A DNA stretch of 64,000 nt. Source: Chondrilla cf. caribensis. Its lineage: Eukaryota > Porifera > Demospongiae > Chondrillida > Chondrillidae. This document shows, piece after piece, positions 9,539-20,748 of the stretch. Location of the stretch: contig OZ026548.1 of assembly GCA_964020155.1 (NCBI GenBank), positions 3,589,897-3,653,896 of the forward strand, in the 5' to 3' direction. How positions within the stretch are numbered: position 1 is the first letter of the stretch; each line of letters begins with the position of its first letter. A program made the translations under genes and the position numbers. The notes under the pieces were generated by a model. It did not search any database. It saw only the letters and a list, made by a program, of their open reading frames with translations, and was not told the DNA's origin.

Positions 9539-10519
9539 TCATTTTAGAATCACGTTCGCATCGTTGTTCACCGTCAACTCTTCTCGAACCTTGTAAAATT
9601 GCCTCAACTCTGCGTTGTTCACTCCTGTTTCGTTATCCTGACACCTTGGTAAATCCCAATTGTCTTTGCGAATAAGATCTGCTAACTTTTGGAGCATGGT
9701 GTCTTCCTTTGTTGCTGCCTCAATCTCACTCAACGACATTGCCTTTTGAACTGCATGATCAGATAGGAAGTTGACATAGCATGACGCCCTTTTTTCCTCA
9801 TGCCGAATTGTGTCTTGACTAGGATCTAGGATGCCTTGATAAAAAGTCGGAGGATTGCTGATTCCTCGGGTGTGGACAATGGAGAAATCATATTCTTGAA
9901 GAGGTAAATTCCATCTTTCAATCCTAACTGGTGGCTTTGACTCGGGATTGCTGAGTATCAACTGAATTGGCTTGCAATCCGTAAGAAGCGTGAAATGCCC
10001 TCCGTACAAATACAAATGGAGATGATCTACTGCCCAGACTATGGCAAGTGCTTCTTTCTCTGTTTGCGAATATCTCTGCTCTACTGGAGATAGTGATCGG
10101 CTAACAAAGGCAACAATCTTGCGGTCATCTTGTCCCTCTGTATGCTGTGACAGAATTGCCAAGAGGCGCCATGGAGACGCATCAGTAATGAGCTCTGTCT
10201 GCTTGTTCTTGTCAAAATAGGCCATGACAGTGGTACTTGTGAGCAAATCCTTGATCTTTTGAAATGCTTTTCGTTGTTGCTCTCCCCATACAAAACGGTT
10301 GTTCTTTTTGCTCAATTCTCGCAAAGGCATCGTGACATCACTAAAATTTGGGATGAATTTGGCACAATATGTAGCCATGCCAAGGAAGCTTCTCACTCCA
10401 CTTGCCGACGTTGGTGGTGGAGCCTTGTGAATTGCCTGGACCTTTGCTGGATCCGGTGACACTCCGGTGGACAAGAATACGAATCCAAAAACGAAAGTGA
10501 ACTCTTGCTGAACTCGCAT
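9539..10519 (-). pseudogene. gypsy RT thumb and RNase H (minus element), copy A
   Basis: A long open stretch: SFLGMATYCAKFIPNFSD, the connection KIKDLLTSTTVMAYFD, RNase H ELITDASPWRLLAIL (first Asp), SQTEKEALAIVWAVDHLHLY (Glu), TDCKPIQLIL (Asp) and RIERWNLPLQEYDFSIVHTR. It continues into the spacer before integrase. The segment is 326 codons without a stop but is cut off from the RT fingers by frame changes upstream. Confidence 0.85.
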
Positions 10520-10893
10520 TTTTTCTTGTTGAGGGGCAGTCCCATCTTATCAAATCGCTGGAAAACTACTTCTAGTGCCTTGTCGTGTACTTTTTAGGTC
10601 TTGCTGAAGACAATGATGTTGTCGCTCACATTCATGGCATTTGGGATGTCCCTGATTTGATCGCCTACCACCTTCTGGAACAATTCACCTGCCGAATTTG
10701 TCCTGAAGTTTTATCGTGCAAATCTCCTCAAGCCTTTGTGCGTTGCAAAGGTGGTGATACGTATATCTGCTTTCTGGTGATATCCAGACCTAAGGTCGAG
10801 CTTGGAGAATACCGTAGCGCCGTTGAGTGCGTGAATGAGGTCATCCACTGTTGGCATTGGGTGATGCTCTCCGAGGATAGCTTTGTTGGCCTC
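10520..10893 (-). pseudogene. gypsy RT palm, degenerate (minus element), copy A
   Basis: This interval corresponds to the intact frame at 53840-54198 in copy B (KLDRRSGYHQ ... DDIIVFG). In copy A it is broken by several indels and stops, so only short matching blocks remain on different frames. The RT is therefore inactive. Confidence 0.65.
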
Positions 10894-11499
10894 TCACATA
10901 TCCACATACAGGCGTATTTCACCATTTTTTTCCGAAATGATGACTAATGGTGAAACCCAGGGAGTTGGACCTTCCACTGGTTCAATGATACCCTGTTGCT
11001 CTAATCTTTGAAGCTCGGATGCAACTTGTCGTCTTAAATGGAAGGGTATTCTTCTTGCAGGCTGTGCGACTGGTACTACTGATTCACTGATGTGCAACTT
11101 CACCTCGAAATCTTTCAATTTCCCAATGCCCTCAAAGAGACCTGGATACCTTCCTGCTATATGGTGACCTGTTGAAACGGCATTAATATTGATGTTGACC
11201 ATGCCCAGGGCAAGTGCTGTTGTGAAGCTGAGCAGTGACCCGTATGCTCCTTGTACCACATGGATCGTTGTCTTGATGCTTTTGTCACCAACTCTGATGT
11301 CTTCATCAAATTTCCTTATTACTGCAAGTTGAGACTGTGATCCATTGGCGAAAATTTGTGTTGATGACGGTTGCAGGTCAATTGGCATCTTCTCTGCCAC
11401 CCTTCCGTAGGTTTCTTTGTCCATGATGTTGGCTGAAGCACCCGTATCAATGGTCATGCTAACTTGGATGCTACCTATAGTGACTGTGATTCGTGGCAC
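10894..11499 (-). pseudogene. gypsy protease and start of RT (minus element), copy A
   Basis: An open frame of 201 codons: VSMTIDTGASANIMD is an intact retropepsin active-site loop with flap sequences. It continues to RRIPFHLRRQVASELQRLEQ and GIIEPVEGPTPWVSPLVII, the conserved RT entry. It stops at the next frame break. The protease would cleave Gag-Pol. Confidence 0.82.
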
Positions 11500-11601
11500 T
11501 TTCTGCTTGCTGTGATTTCGGGTTACGGTGTACAGATATTATTCATCACTAGTACTACTGCTGTAATCTGGACTTTCTGGGTTGGTAGAAACCTGGTGAA
11601 C

Positions 11602-12426
11602 TCATGTCTTGGGTATGGAGGATGACATTTGTTGGGGTTGAATGCGCTTGAATTTGTCTGCTGTTGTGCTTCGGCATACTCGTGCAAAGTGATTCATCTT
11701 TCCACACTTGCGACACATCTGTCCCAACGCAGGACATGGATTGTCCTTATGAGGCCACGTGAGACCGCACTTCCGACATTGGCTATTGCCTGGTTTCTTC
11801 GGGAACACTGTAGCTGTCTGTTGCGTGTGACTACCTTTGGGTTTACCTTCACGGAGACGATGCACTGTGTCTTGTGGTGTCGCTGATGATTGTTCCATCC
11901 CACAAGCTTGTCGTTCACTGGCCTCTAAGGCTCGAACTTTGGCTAAAAGTTTTTCTAAGGTTAAATTGTCCTCTCTCAAGGCATAGCAATGTAGCTGCTT
12001 CGATTGACAGTGTTGCATTACAGCTGCTTTCAATTCTTTGTCTGCATCTGAAAACTCACAGGTAACGGCTAACTTGCACAAGCGGGCTACGTACTGATTG
12101 ATTGTCTCACCATCTTGTTGAACAGCTTGTCGAAATTGGAACGTTTTGAAGTCCACGTTCTTCTTTGGAGCGAAATAGTTGTCACGCCTTTTAAGCGCTG
12201 TGGCATAAGTGTCTCCCGTGTCTGTAAACGTGTCGAATAATTTTTGTGTCTCCTGCCCGGCATGGTAAAGTAGTAAAGCACGCTTTCGCTTGTCGTCGGT
12301 GACATTCACGGCCGCCAAATAAGTCTCAAAACGACGCTTCCACGTCTTCCATCGTTGACTAAGAGAAGTCGGGTCAGCCGCAGGATCAAATGGAGGGAGC
12401 GGTGCAATATTGACTTTGTGCGCCAT
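11602..12426 (-). CDS. gypsy gag, largely intact (minus element), copy A
   Basis: A 274-codon open frame from MAHKVNIAPLPPFDP through the capsid-like core (WKTWKRRFETYLAAV, FRQAVQQDGETINQYVARL) to a nucleocapsid with two cysteine clusters. The second is the CCHC knuckle CRKCGKMNHFARVC. This start is preceded by the TGGCGATGAGG leader 20-40 bp upstream. Copy B has frameshifts in this gene, so copy A is the better version. Whether it is expressed is unknown. Confidence 0.85.
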   Translation of the reverse strand: MAHKVNIAPLPPFDPAADPTSLSQRWKTWKRRFETYLAAVNVTDDKRKRALLLYHAGQETQKLFDTFTDTGDTYATALKRRDNYFAPKKNVDFKTFQFRQAVQQDGETINQYVARLCKLAVTCEFSDADKELKAAVMQHCQSKQLHCYALREDNLTLEKLLAKVRALEASERQACGMEQSSATPQDTVHRLREGKPKGSHTQQTATVFPKKPGNSQCRKCGLTWPHKDNPCPALGQMCRKCGKMNHFARVCRSTTADKFKRIQPQQMSSSIPKT

Positions 12427-12465
12427 CGTAACTTTTTGACGTCTTGTAGTCCAGTTTCCTCATCG

Positions 12466-12646
12466 CCATTTATAGTATATCTTCTCCGATCGACAACGAT
12501 TCAAAACTGTTCACCAAATTATTCCAAAACTCAATACATACACTTTACACATGTCAACTCACTGATATTATCTAATAATGTAAATACGTCACATTACGTA
12601 ATAGGTTACTGAACGCTACAGTACCTTAATTCCGGACATTAAGTAC
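12466..12646 (-). repeat. Possible 5' LTR of the minus gypsy element
   Basis: Lies directly upstream of the TGGCGATGAGG leader, begins TGTCCGGAATTAAGG on the minus strand (tip near 12640) and is conserved in copy B (55805-55978). No second LTR exists at the truncated 3' end, so the call rests on position and a TG start only. Confidence 0.35.
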
Positions 12647-12693
12647 AATGATTGGTTGAATTTATCCGAAAATTTAAATGTTAGTACCTTTGC

Positions 12694-12990
12694 ATGTTTT
12701 GTAGATTGAGGACCAGTTTATTACCAAACTTGATTCATGTTGTATGTGTGTCTGAAATTAAGGCACCCTGCCATTTTCAAAGACTGTCCAACAAACAATA
12801 TCAACTGCATACTGACGTGCACAGTCTATTGTTCTACACACCTCTGTCCCAGAAAAGTACATTGGATGGGGGAAATCCAACAAACTGGTTACAGGAAGTA
12901 TTGAATTTCTCACCTCACAACAACATCCACTCAGTGCTGAGAACACTTGAACCAAAGGTACCGTCCGCAGTCCACACAGAGACAGGATGA
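12694..12990 (+). CDS. Unrecognised 98-codon ORF shared by both copies
   Basis: An open frame starting MFCRLRTSLLPNLIHVV and ending AVHTETG. The copy at 56030-56326 has the same length with four amino-acid changes, all from non-silent substitutions that I can see, so there is no sign of selection. No family recognised. It may be chance or an exon. Confidence 0.15.
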   Translation: MFCRLRTSLLPNLIHVVCVSEIKAPCHFQRLSNKQYQLHTDVHSLLFYTPLSQKSTLDGGNPTNWLQEVLNFSPHNNIHSVLRTLEPKVPSAVHTETG

Positions 12991-13330
12991 TGGACTTGAT
13001 AAAATTTAACATCAACCAGTGAAGAGTAGGCTGTACAGGTGAAAGGAATGTGCATGTACTAAATTAAAAATATACAATACTACTAGCTGTGATTGAAGAT
13101 AATGACCACAACTAGACGCATGACTGTGACATCATAGAAAATTCTGTAATCATTTTAAACGTTTGTGAACATGGAATTCAGCATAACTGTTGATTTTGAT
13201 GTCCCTAATATAAACTAGGAATTGCCGACTCAACACAGAATTAATTAGAAAATCAGTTCCATGGGAAAATTGGAAGCGTTTGGCACTGTCATTTAAAGCC
13301 ACCGAATATCATTCTTTTGTCACACACAAG

Positions 13331-13424
<94 letters not shown>
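13331..13424. repeat. CA microsatellite
   Basis: An (AC)n tract of about 95 bp with one interruption; the copy B equivalent is at 56660-56720 and is shorter. Confidence 0.95.
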
Positions 13425-13426
<2 letters not shown>

Positions 13427-15275
13427 TACTTACATTTCACAGTAACTGTTATTATTGCCTATGTATATATATTAAATACAATTATTGAATCCTAGAATGA
13501 TCCACAGTTGAAGGGAGTCCACACATCACAGCAGAGGAGGCTGGCAGGACAGACCACCTGTAGGAATCTCACACTCAGTTACGTCTACTAGTACGATGAT
13601 AGGCGGAGTTTGGTGGATAGTTCGCTACGACCGTTCTATCTCCTCTTCTTCCTGACAATGGCAGTAGTCCCCTACGAAGCTTAAGTAGTCAGCTGGAGAT
13701 CACCTACGTATAGATACAAAACTCAGCTGTGGTATAACGTACACACGTAGTGGTCAACTCAGATAGTGTGGGAAGATTGGAATTGGTTAGACTAGATCTA
13801 ACCGAATGAACAACAAATAACGCGGTCTAAAGTTAGAGGTGTCTCTAAATAAAAATGATACTTTAAAACACACCACACCACAATCTCGTTTTGACTGGTA
13901 CACACTTGGATTCTACGTTGAATACCACGTAAATGATAGTTTAACGGTCACCAACTGTAATACCTCAAAGAGGAAAGAACCGGATAAAGACGACAAATCA
14001 CACGGTCTTCCTGAAAGTACACTGTACTTCGTTAATTATCTGTGGCTTTGGGCGTGGTTTACCCAGACGCTCTCCGCGCGTATATATACGGCTGTTCGAT
14101 CGTAAACGCTAGTAGCTATTATTGTCACATGCAACCAAGTTACAGATTCAAAACTGGGGTGTATAGTGCATGAACCATAGATGTTCGGTGTTATAGGGTC
14201 GAGTATGACATTATTATGGTCTGGCTGCCCTAAATTTAATATATAATACACTACTAGGCACAGGTGTTTGGAATGGATGTGATTATATAGGAAATGTTGT
14301 TATATAGCTACATGGAGCAAATGCAATTTGAATAGTCCATAGATATCAATGCAAGTGTACATGGCACTAGCCTAGAAGCCCAGCAGTAGTATTATATTAT
14401 TATAACTGTAGCAAGTAATTAAGTACATGTATGTAACTGTAGACTGCATATATGACATTGTAATAATATTATAGTGCATACTGTATTATACGTATACATA
14501 TATAGAGTATTTGAAAATGTTATATAATTATGTTAATGTTGGATGCACAGTTTATGTGCAGTTTCTTTTGACCAGCTAGGTGTCTAGACCATCAGAATAG
14601 ACCTATATTAAGTATAGATTTTACTTCCGTTATGTGACCCTTTAGTATATTATGCATCTATAACAGTACTGGAATACCCTAGATAGTAGAATAGCAGTAT
14701 ATTCACGAACACATGTACATATTAAGATTGTTATAGTATGAATGAGGACATGTATGCATTGTGGAAATTTATAATACGCTGATCTGGCTAGCGCTATAGC
14801 TAGGTAATATTATTATTGTAGATCTTTAGAGGCTGTTGAGTTACGTACATACGCAAGCATGCAGCTGTACATGTACATAAGTGTAGCTGTGAAGAGGCAG
14901 AGTTGGGTGCATCATGTAGCTATAGCTATGTAATATTATGTAATAATGGCAGTGCGTTGGTCTACAATATTAATATAATCAAATTTTGGAGTTGATGGCC
15001 ATGCACATGGTTGATTCCCTCTAGATACTCTGCCCCCTCATATAGATACACATACTAGTAAGGACCAAGGATCATCAATAATAGAGTATATACCAATCAG
15101 CAGGATTAGTTTGTGATTGTTAGTGATCAATGGTTGTTGTGGTAGCACCCACTGACCAGAAACCAGCCAGAAGCAGCTACTGCAGTGCTTCTTCATTAGT
15201 AATTTAATTAGACATGCTTTGATGCGATTTATCCAATTGATGACATTGCTCACAATATATTATAGCAACTGCTGT
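13425..15275. other. Non-coding tail of segmental duplication, copy A
   Basis: No convincing gene. It contains a GC-richer patch (13540-13720) and AT-rich sequence with many gtacatgtac and agctatagcta motifs. The part from 14101 (cgatcgtaaacgctagtagc) recurs at 60897 and, diverged, at 23105-23160 by the first CABIN1-like exon. Similarity between 14500-14620 and 23335-23420 continues the same relation. Copy B is interrupted at the position matching 14035. Confidence 0.6.
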
Positions 15276-15927
15276 ACTGGCAGAGTACAAACCATGGAGT
15301 GATTTTGAATGTGTAACAATTCTCAAGGAACACATCACATACCCGAAGGACGCTGACAGCTGAATATGTTCAATGACTATAAAAACACAATTGATAAACT
15401 CTTGCTTCAACTCTTTAGACCTACAGTTACAATAAAAAGAACAGTTAATATGCCTATCACATATGCACTACTTGAAGGTGAATGTACTAGTTTGTGCATA
15501 TGTACATACGTGTACGTACATATGCTTGAAGACATGTATTCAAATTTACCCTCTGCTCATCCAATATGCAGCTGTACAGTATGCATGTACTGTGCATATT
15601 GCTGCAAAGGTACATTCTGTACGCATTAACACAGCACATGCACAGCACATATAAATTATTTCTTGTTCGCGTATATTGTACATAAAATGTACAATTTCCA
15701 ACAACACACACGTACATACATCTGGTGTGGGCTGCAGTAGTGTTTGCAGTACATGGGAAATGTGTTAAAACAAGTGACACTGTGACTCACCACAACATGT
15801 CCCACTTCTCTGACAAGTGCAGGACGTAGTGAAACATCAGATCAACAACACCTCTACGTATGTGGTAGCAACACAATAATCCAGTCACATACATTAGCAC
15901 TATGTACTATGTAGCACTATGTTCAAG
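15276..15927. other. Single-copy spacer
   Basis: AT-rich, with palindromic tacgtacatatg-type motifs. Short frames on both strands lack codon character. Nothing recognised. Confidence 0.6.
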
Positions 15928-16780
15928 ATGTTAAACGTAGAGCGTGCTTTTATAAACGCGTAGCTTGCGTGTACGGAATCTTCGCCTCGCGTGTTTGGAG
16001 GTGTCGGGGATTCGACTATAAAAGGGGGGGTGGTTACACACCGTGAAAACATTATTGAGCGCGAGTTTCAAACGGACGCAAAGAAGCTCTCTTCTAAAAA
16101 GGCTTCTTTTCGTCCTAACGATAGCTGTTAACAAGCACTAACTCTAAATAAAAATAACAACGCACGTTTATACACTAAACAATTGATTTTGATCTTTGTT
16201 GTTCGCTTTTCCAAGCAGAAATTTTACTTTTCGAAGAAATTGACGTATTGCATGCCTCGAACGGCTTACCATCCGCTAGCTGGCTTGAATAGCTGTAGAA
16301 GAAGAGAATTCCTTCGCTGCACGGCACGAAGAAAGACGGCGGAGTGTCACTGTGTGGTACGGCTTCAGCTACTCAAGTTGCGTGGTGTCTGCTAAATCGT
16401 TCGAAAGTGATTTTTTTTCTCGAATAAATCTGATCTAAGCTGACGCCCGACGATTTTAAACCTTCCTTTTTCCCGAACAGAACCGCCAAAGCTTCTCTGT
16501 GCCTCCTTTAGAGCAATTTTCTTCCCGTGTATACTTCCTCGTAAGGGTAACACGTAATGCCACATTTTGATACCGATTTTTTACGGAAATACCGTGTTAT
16601 TATTACTATTGTGTGTTCATACAATTTCTATTACACTTTGGAGAATTTGTATAGTGTAGAGCACGAGTTAATGTATATTGTTTCTTCTCGAGGGAGAAGC
16701 ATTAGGCGGCCATTTTGTTCCGTAAACTCCGTAAACGTGTGACCACCCCCCCTTTTATATGCGCGCTCTACGTTTAACAT
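15928..16780. mobile_element. 853-bp inverted-repeat element with TATA boxes in both arms
   Basis: The left tip atgttaaacgtagagcg (15928-15944) is the reverse complement of the right tip at 16764-16780. Further in, the left arm has tataaaagggggggtggt at 16017 and the right arm the same on the opposite strand (about 16742-16759). The left arm holds about 58 extra bases between the two blocks. The interior is GC-richer than its surroundings and has no recognised protein. No clear target duplication beyond AT. It could be a non-autonomous transposon or a pair of inward-facing promoters. Confidence 0.55.
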
Positions 16781-17844
16781 ATGATGGAGACCCCTTGGTT
16801 TCACAATACCTGTTATTTCGAAGACCTTCAACAAATTTTGGCAATTCTACTACTTCATTCTCGTGAATTCTCTTCACTGTTCTTTCTGCTGGTTGGCCAT
16901 AATCCAAATACATATCTCAACTTCATAGAAGTACATTCATTCACAGGGTCAACTCACCATGAGTGATGTCATCAGAAACATCATCTCTGTATGGGAAGGA
17001 AACACAGCTTGTACACGACATCAAGTATGTACATTTTCATGTAATGGATATGTGCATATTATGTGGTCCAAACATTATAGTAAGATTTATGCAAATTACT
17101 TATACTCCATAACAACTTCATTGGAGTACTGAAATGAGTACAACTTCAAAAAAATGATAGTATGTACACTGTACATGTTACCTTATATGGAACGTAAGAA
17201 ATACCACTAAGGTAGTGAGTGTGTTAGTAGAATTATGATAGCAGGTGCCTGGTAGTCTATTGAAATTCAGAAATAACTACAGTCTGGAAATACATAAACC
17301 TAAGTCCCCACAAACTGTACACATAATATACAAAAGCAACTTCAATGTTTAACAGTATGTCAAAAATAGTATATACTGTACATTACATGTACGTACATAG
17401 CTACATATAAGAAATAAACATAGCTACGTACATACGTATAAGAATTAAACTACAGTTACATTGATCATGAGAGTGAAGCTATATAAAGGCAGAGCCAACA
17501 TAATAGCGTTACAAAAGTGCAGTATTTACTATGTATGTATGTAATTGCATTGTATCATCACAACATGGAGGTGTTAAAAACAAACAGTGAGCAGTGTGTC
17601 TGGCCTGATGTACATCTGTGGGACTATAGGATATATACACCAAATGTGTTGTGACGAAGGATCATGTATGTAGTACAAACACATACGTACTTCATATGTT
17701 TGTGATGGTTCATCAAACACTAAGTACTTCATATGTTTGTGATGGTTCATCAAACAAGGCAAATTTGTCCAATTTTCAATATCCAACCTGCAGACAAGAT
17801 TTAGTCAGCACAGACACAAACGTGCAACATTGTTATGAACGTAC
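16781..17844. other. Spacer with no recognised gene
   Basis: AT-rich sequence. The only structure noted is a tandem 33-bp direct repeat starting gtacttcatatg at 17687-17719 and 17724-17756. Later exons of the CABIN1-like gene would be expected here but none was convincingly found. Confidence 0.5.
17687..17756. repeat. 33-bp direct repeat, two copies
   Basis: Identical 33-bp units at 17687-17719 and 17724-17756, separated by 4 bp. They sit where the next CABIN1-like exon could lie, and on the minus strand one frame reads FDEPSQTYE in each unit. Confidence 0.85.
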
Positions 17845-19610
17845 TTCATGTGGGGAGGAATAAAATTCTTGATTTTTTCCCATACACTTGACAATTCAAC
17901 AGATTTTCTTGTGGGTTTTACCTGCAGTACATTAGATATGTGTACAATGTACAGTCGTTAATGCAACAATTTCTCCCAAAGACCAGCCTACACTTACTCT
18001 TGAAGATCTTCGCTTTGGTATGTAGTCAACTGGAAAATCAAGGATTCTTCGTTTCACTCCGACTTTCATATCTGTTTCACTATCCTTTCCAGCCAAATCA
18101 CTGGCTACAGGAATACACAGTTACATGTAGTAGTTATACCTGCAGCCCTCGGCCAATCTATTCCTAACACTTAGTACATCCGCACAGTACACACCGAAAC
18201 CGGGGTATAACTACTAGTCTAGTATGTACCCCGTAGGCACATTCATTTACACGGGCTGGTAGGCCTATCGATTGAGGTTTTCAACGAAGAGCAGCAAGAA
18301 CTCAGAAGGCCTAATAACACTGCAGCAATCGTCGTTCGTTCGGTAAATTTTATACTCTCACGCTCGTTTCAGCAAGTCTCCTCTTTCGTTCGGTTAAGTT
18401 AATACTCCTAGGTTCGTTGTTTTGGCAAGTTTCCTATTTCGTTCGTTCGTTCGTTCGTTCTGTAGATATTCTAAGGCTCTTGGTTCCGGCAAATTTCCTC
18501 ATTCGATCGGTAAATATTCTAAGGTACATGGGGCAAGCTTCCTCGTTCGCTCGGTAAATATTCCGAGGCTCGTGGGTTCGGCGAGTTTCGTCGTTCGCTC
18601 AGTAACTATCCGAAGCTTGTTAGATTAAATAATGCCACTTACAAAAAACTATCGCGAATGTATATACTCCTGTCGGCGCTTTTGTAGTTGATTGAAAACG
18701 CCCACGCATCGGGGTACATACATAGATCAGGATGAATGTATGCACACTACACAGAGAGTAGCAGAGGCCATTGGTTGGCTCAATGTTCTGAGCACTCACC
18801 ACTTTCTTGTACGGAATCCATGTCACTTTCATCCATTTCAACACACTCTGTTAAGCACAAACAACACGTTTAGACAGATACAATGCATTTGTACTGTATG
18901 CTATACAATTGTATCACCTTTCTCAAGATCAGTGTAATCAAACATGGACTCCAAAGGAATGTGGGTATGTAGAGAGGACTGTAAGAACAGTATAAAAGAC
19001 ACTGATTGTACCATCTGTTTATGTACTGTATGTACCCATTGCATGGTCTTATGACCATACACTTTGCAGTAACAAGGGAAGCAAAGCTTATCAGCAATGC
19101 AGTGTCTGTACACCTGTTGTAGGTGTCTGCCAACATCCAGCCAATGGGGTTGGGTGAGTTTGACATCAATTGATGGTGATTTGCTAGTTGGAATGGGTTC
19201 CACATGCTCTCTACTACGCAATAAGTGTACATCCTCCATAACCTGCACATGGAACACACGTTGGACATTATGAAATCCCAGCAGAATACAAGCTGGAATT
19301 TGGAATTACATACGTAGCTAAACATGGTACGTCATGATTTAGTACATACAATACAATCTCAGTGTTGCTAAACAGTGTACACATACGGTACCTTGTTATA
19401 TGCAATGGGTGTAGGTTGGCTTGAATACCTGAACAGACATACGTATGTAAAAGTAAATGGTTACAGATAACATATATGATATTATTCACAATACCCTTGT
19501 ACACTGTCAACATTTACCTGTCACTTATGAAGTGCAGTGACAGGTGATATGGGACTACTCCTACACCCTACACCACTAGGTGCAGTCACCTAACCTACAG
19601 TACACACACA

Positions 19611-19681
<71 letters not shown>

Positions 19682-20574
19682 CTTTTGATATGGATGAAGC
19701 TCTTGGTTCTCCCTACACACTCATTGTGACCAATATCACAGCCATTACATCACCTTATTGCAATCCACAGCATACTGTATACATGGGGCATACATACTGC
19801 ATAGGGTATACCCATTGTATAAGGTACACACTTACACTGTGCATACAGTACGTACTTCCAGATTTCACTCTGTCCATGACACAAGTATGGTCGTTCCTTC
19901 ACAATCCACTGAATGTAACATATACCTACACACAGTAGACAAAAGACATGATCCTAGGTTAGCATACATACGTCTACTGTATATAAATGTACATACATAC
20001 ACATGTACACACATACATATATGCCAGTATTTATGAATGCATGCATGCACATACATACATATGTACGTACATACGTATGTAAGGAAAAAACACATACTGT
20101 AAGTTGGTACCCATACACATACAGTACATATGAATCAGATTATGTAACTGCAGTCTGACTTGTACCTTCTTCGAAGTCATCCTTTACCTCCAAGGCAACC
20201 AATAATAGCTTCAGACAAGCTACAGACAAAGGACAGGACATGACAAACTACGTAGGGTCATATGTGTCATGATAGGTTGGTAGTTCAAAGGAAATATGCT
20301 TTGCTCACTTGTAGTTACCAATACAACACACACTCAAGTCCCTAACCATGCAGCACCCTTCCCATTAAATAATCAGACCAATATTTTCTGTCACCCACAA
20401 TATCAGCAACTGTGAACAAAAAGCAATAATAAATGTGCCATCCCATGACACAAGATGTCCCTTCCAAACACGATGTGCAGCTAATACAGTCACACTTTCC
20501 ATTATTACTGAGGGCGTCATAGCTAATACATATGAACCACCTTTTTTGTCCAGCCTCCTACATTTGAGAGCTAC

Positions 20575-20650
<76 letters not shown>

Positions 20651-20688
20651 TCACACATACACACACATTTACACACACACACGAACAG

Positions 20689-20748
<60 letters not shown>

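Larger units (their letters stand above)
9061..12465 (-). mobile_element. Minus-strand Ty3/gypsy relic, copy A
   Basis: Read on the minus strand: a TGGCGATGAGGAAACTGG leader (12448-12465), gag with zinc knuckles, protease, RT, RNase H and integrase. It is a different lineage from the plus-strand relic (separate gag type, intact DTGA protease motif). It stops inside integrase at about 9061 (after MKPLK), where unrelated sequence begins with ggtccactatcgcg. No 3' LTR is present. It is less decayed than the plus-strand relic but has several stops and frameshifts. Confidence 0.9.

Noticed and set aside
5811..12465. One continuous retrovirus-like provirus
   Set aside because: The two halves lie in opposite orientation, have different gag and protease sequences, and no LTR pair. 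They are two separate gypsy relics and no envelope gene is seen.
19682..19714. Candidate missing CABIN1-like exon (GGAGAACC...AAAGAT before a GT-repeat donor)
   Set aside because: Its 33-bp length keeps phase 1 and does not fit the phase-0 start of the next exon, and the acceptor is poor.
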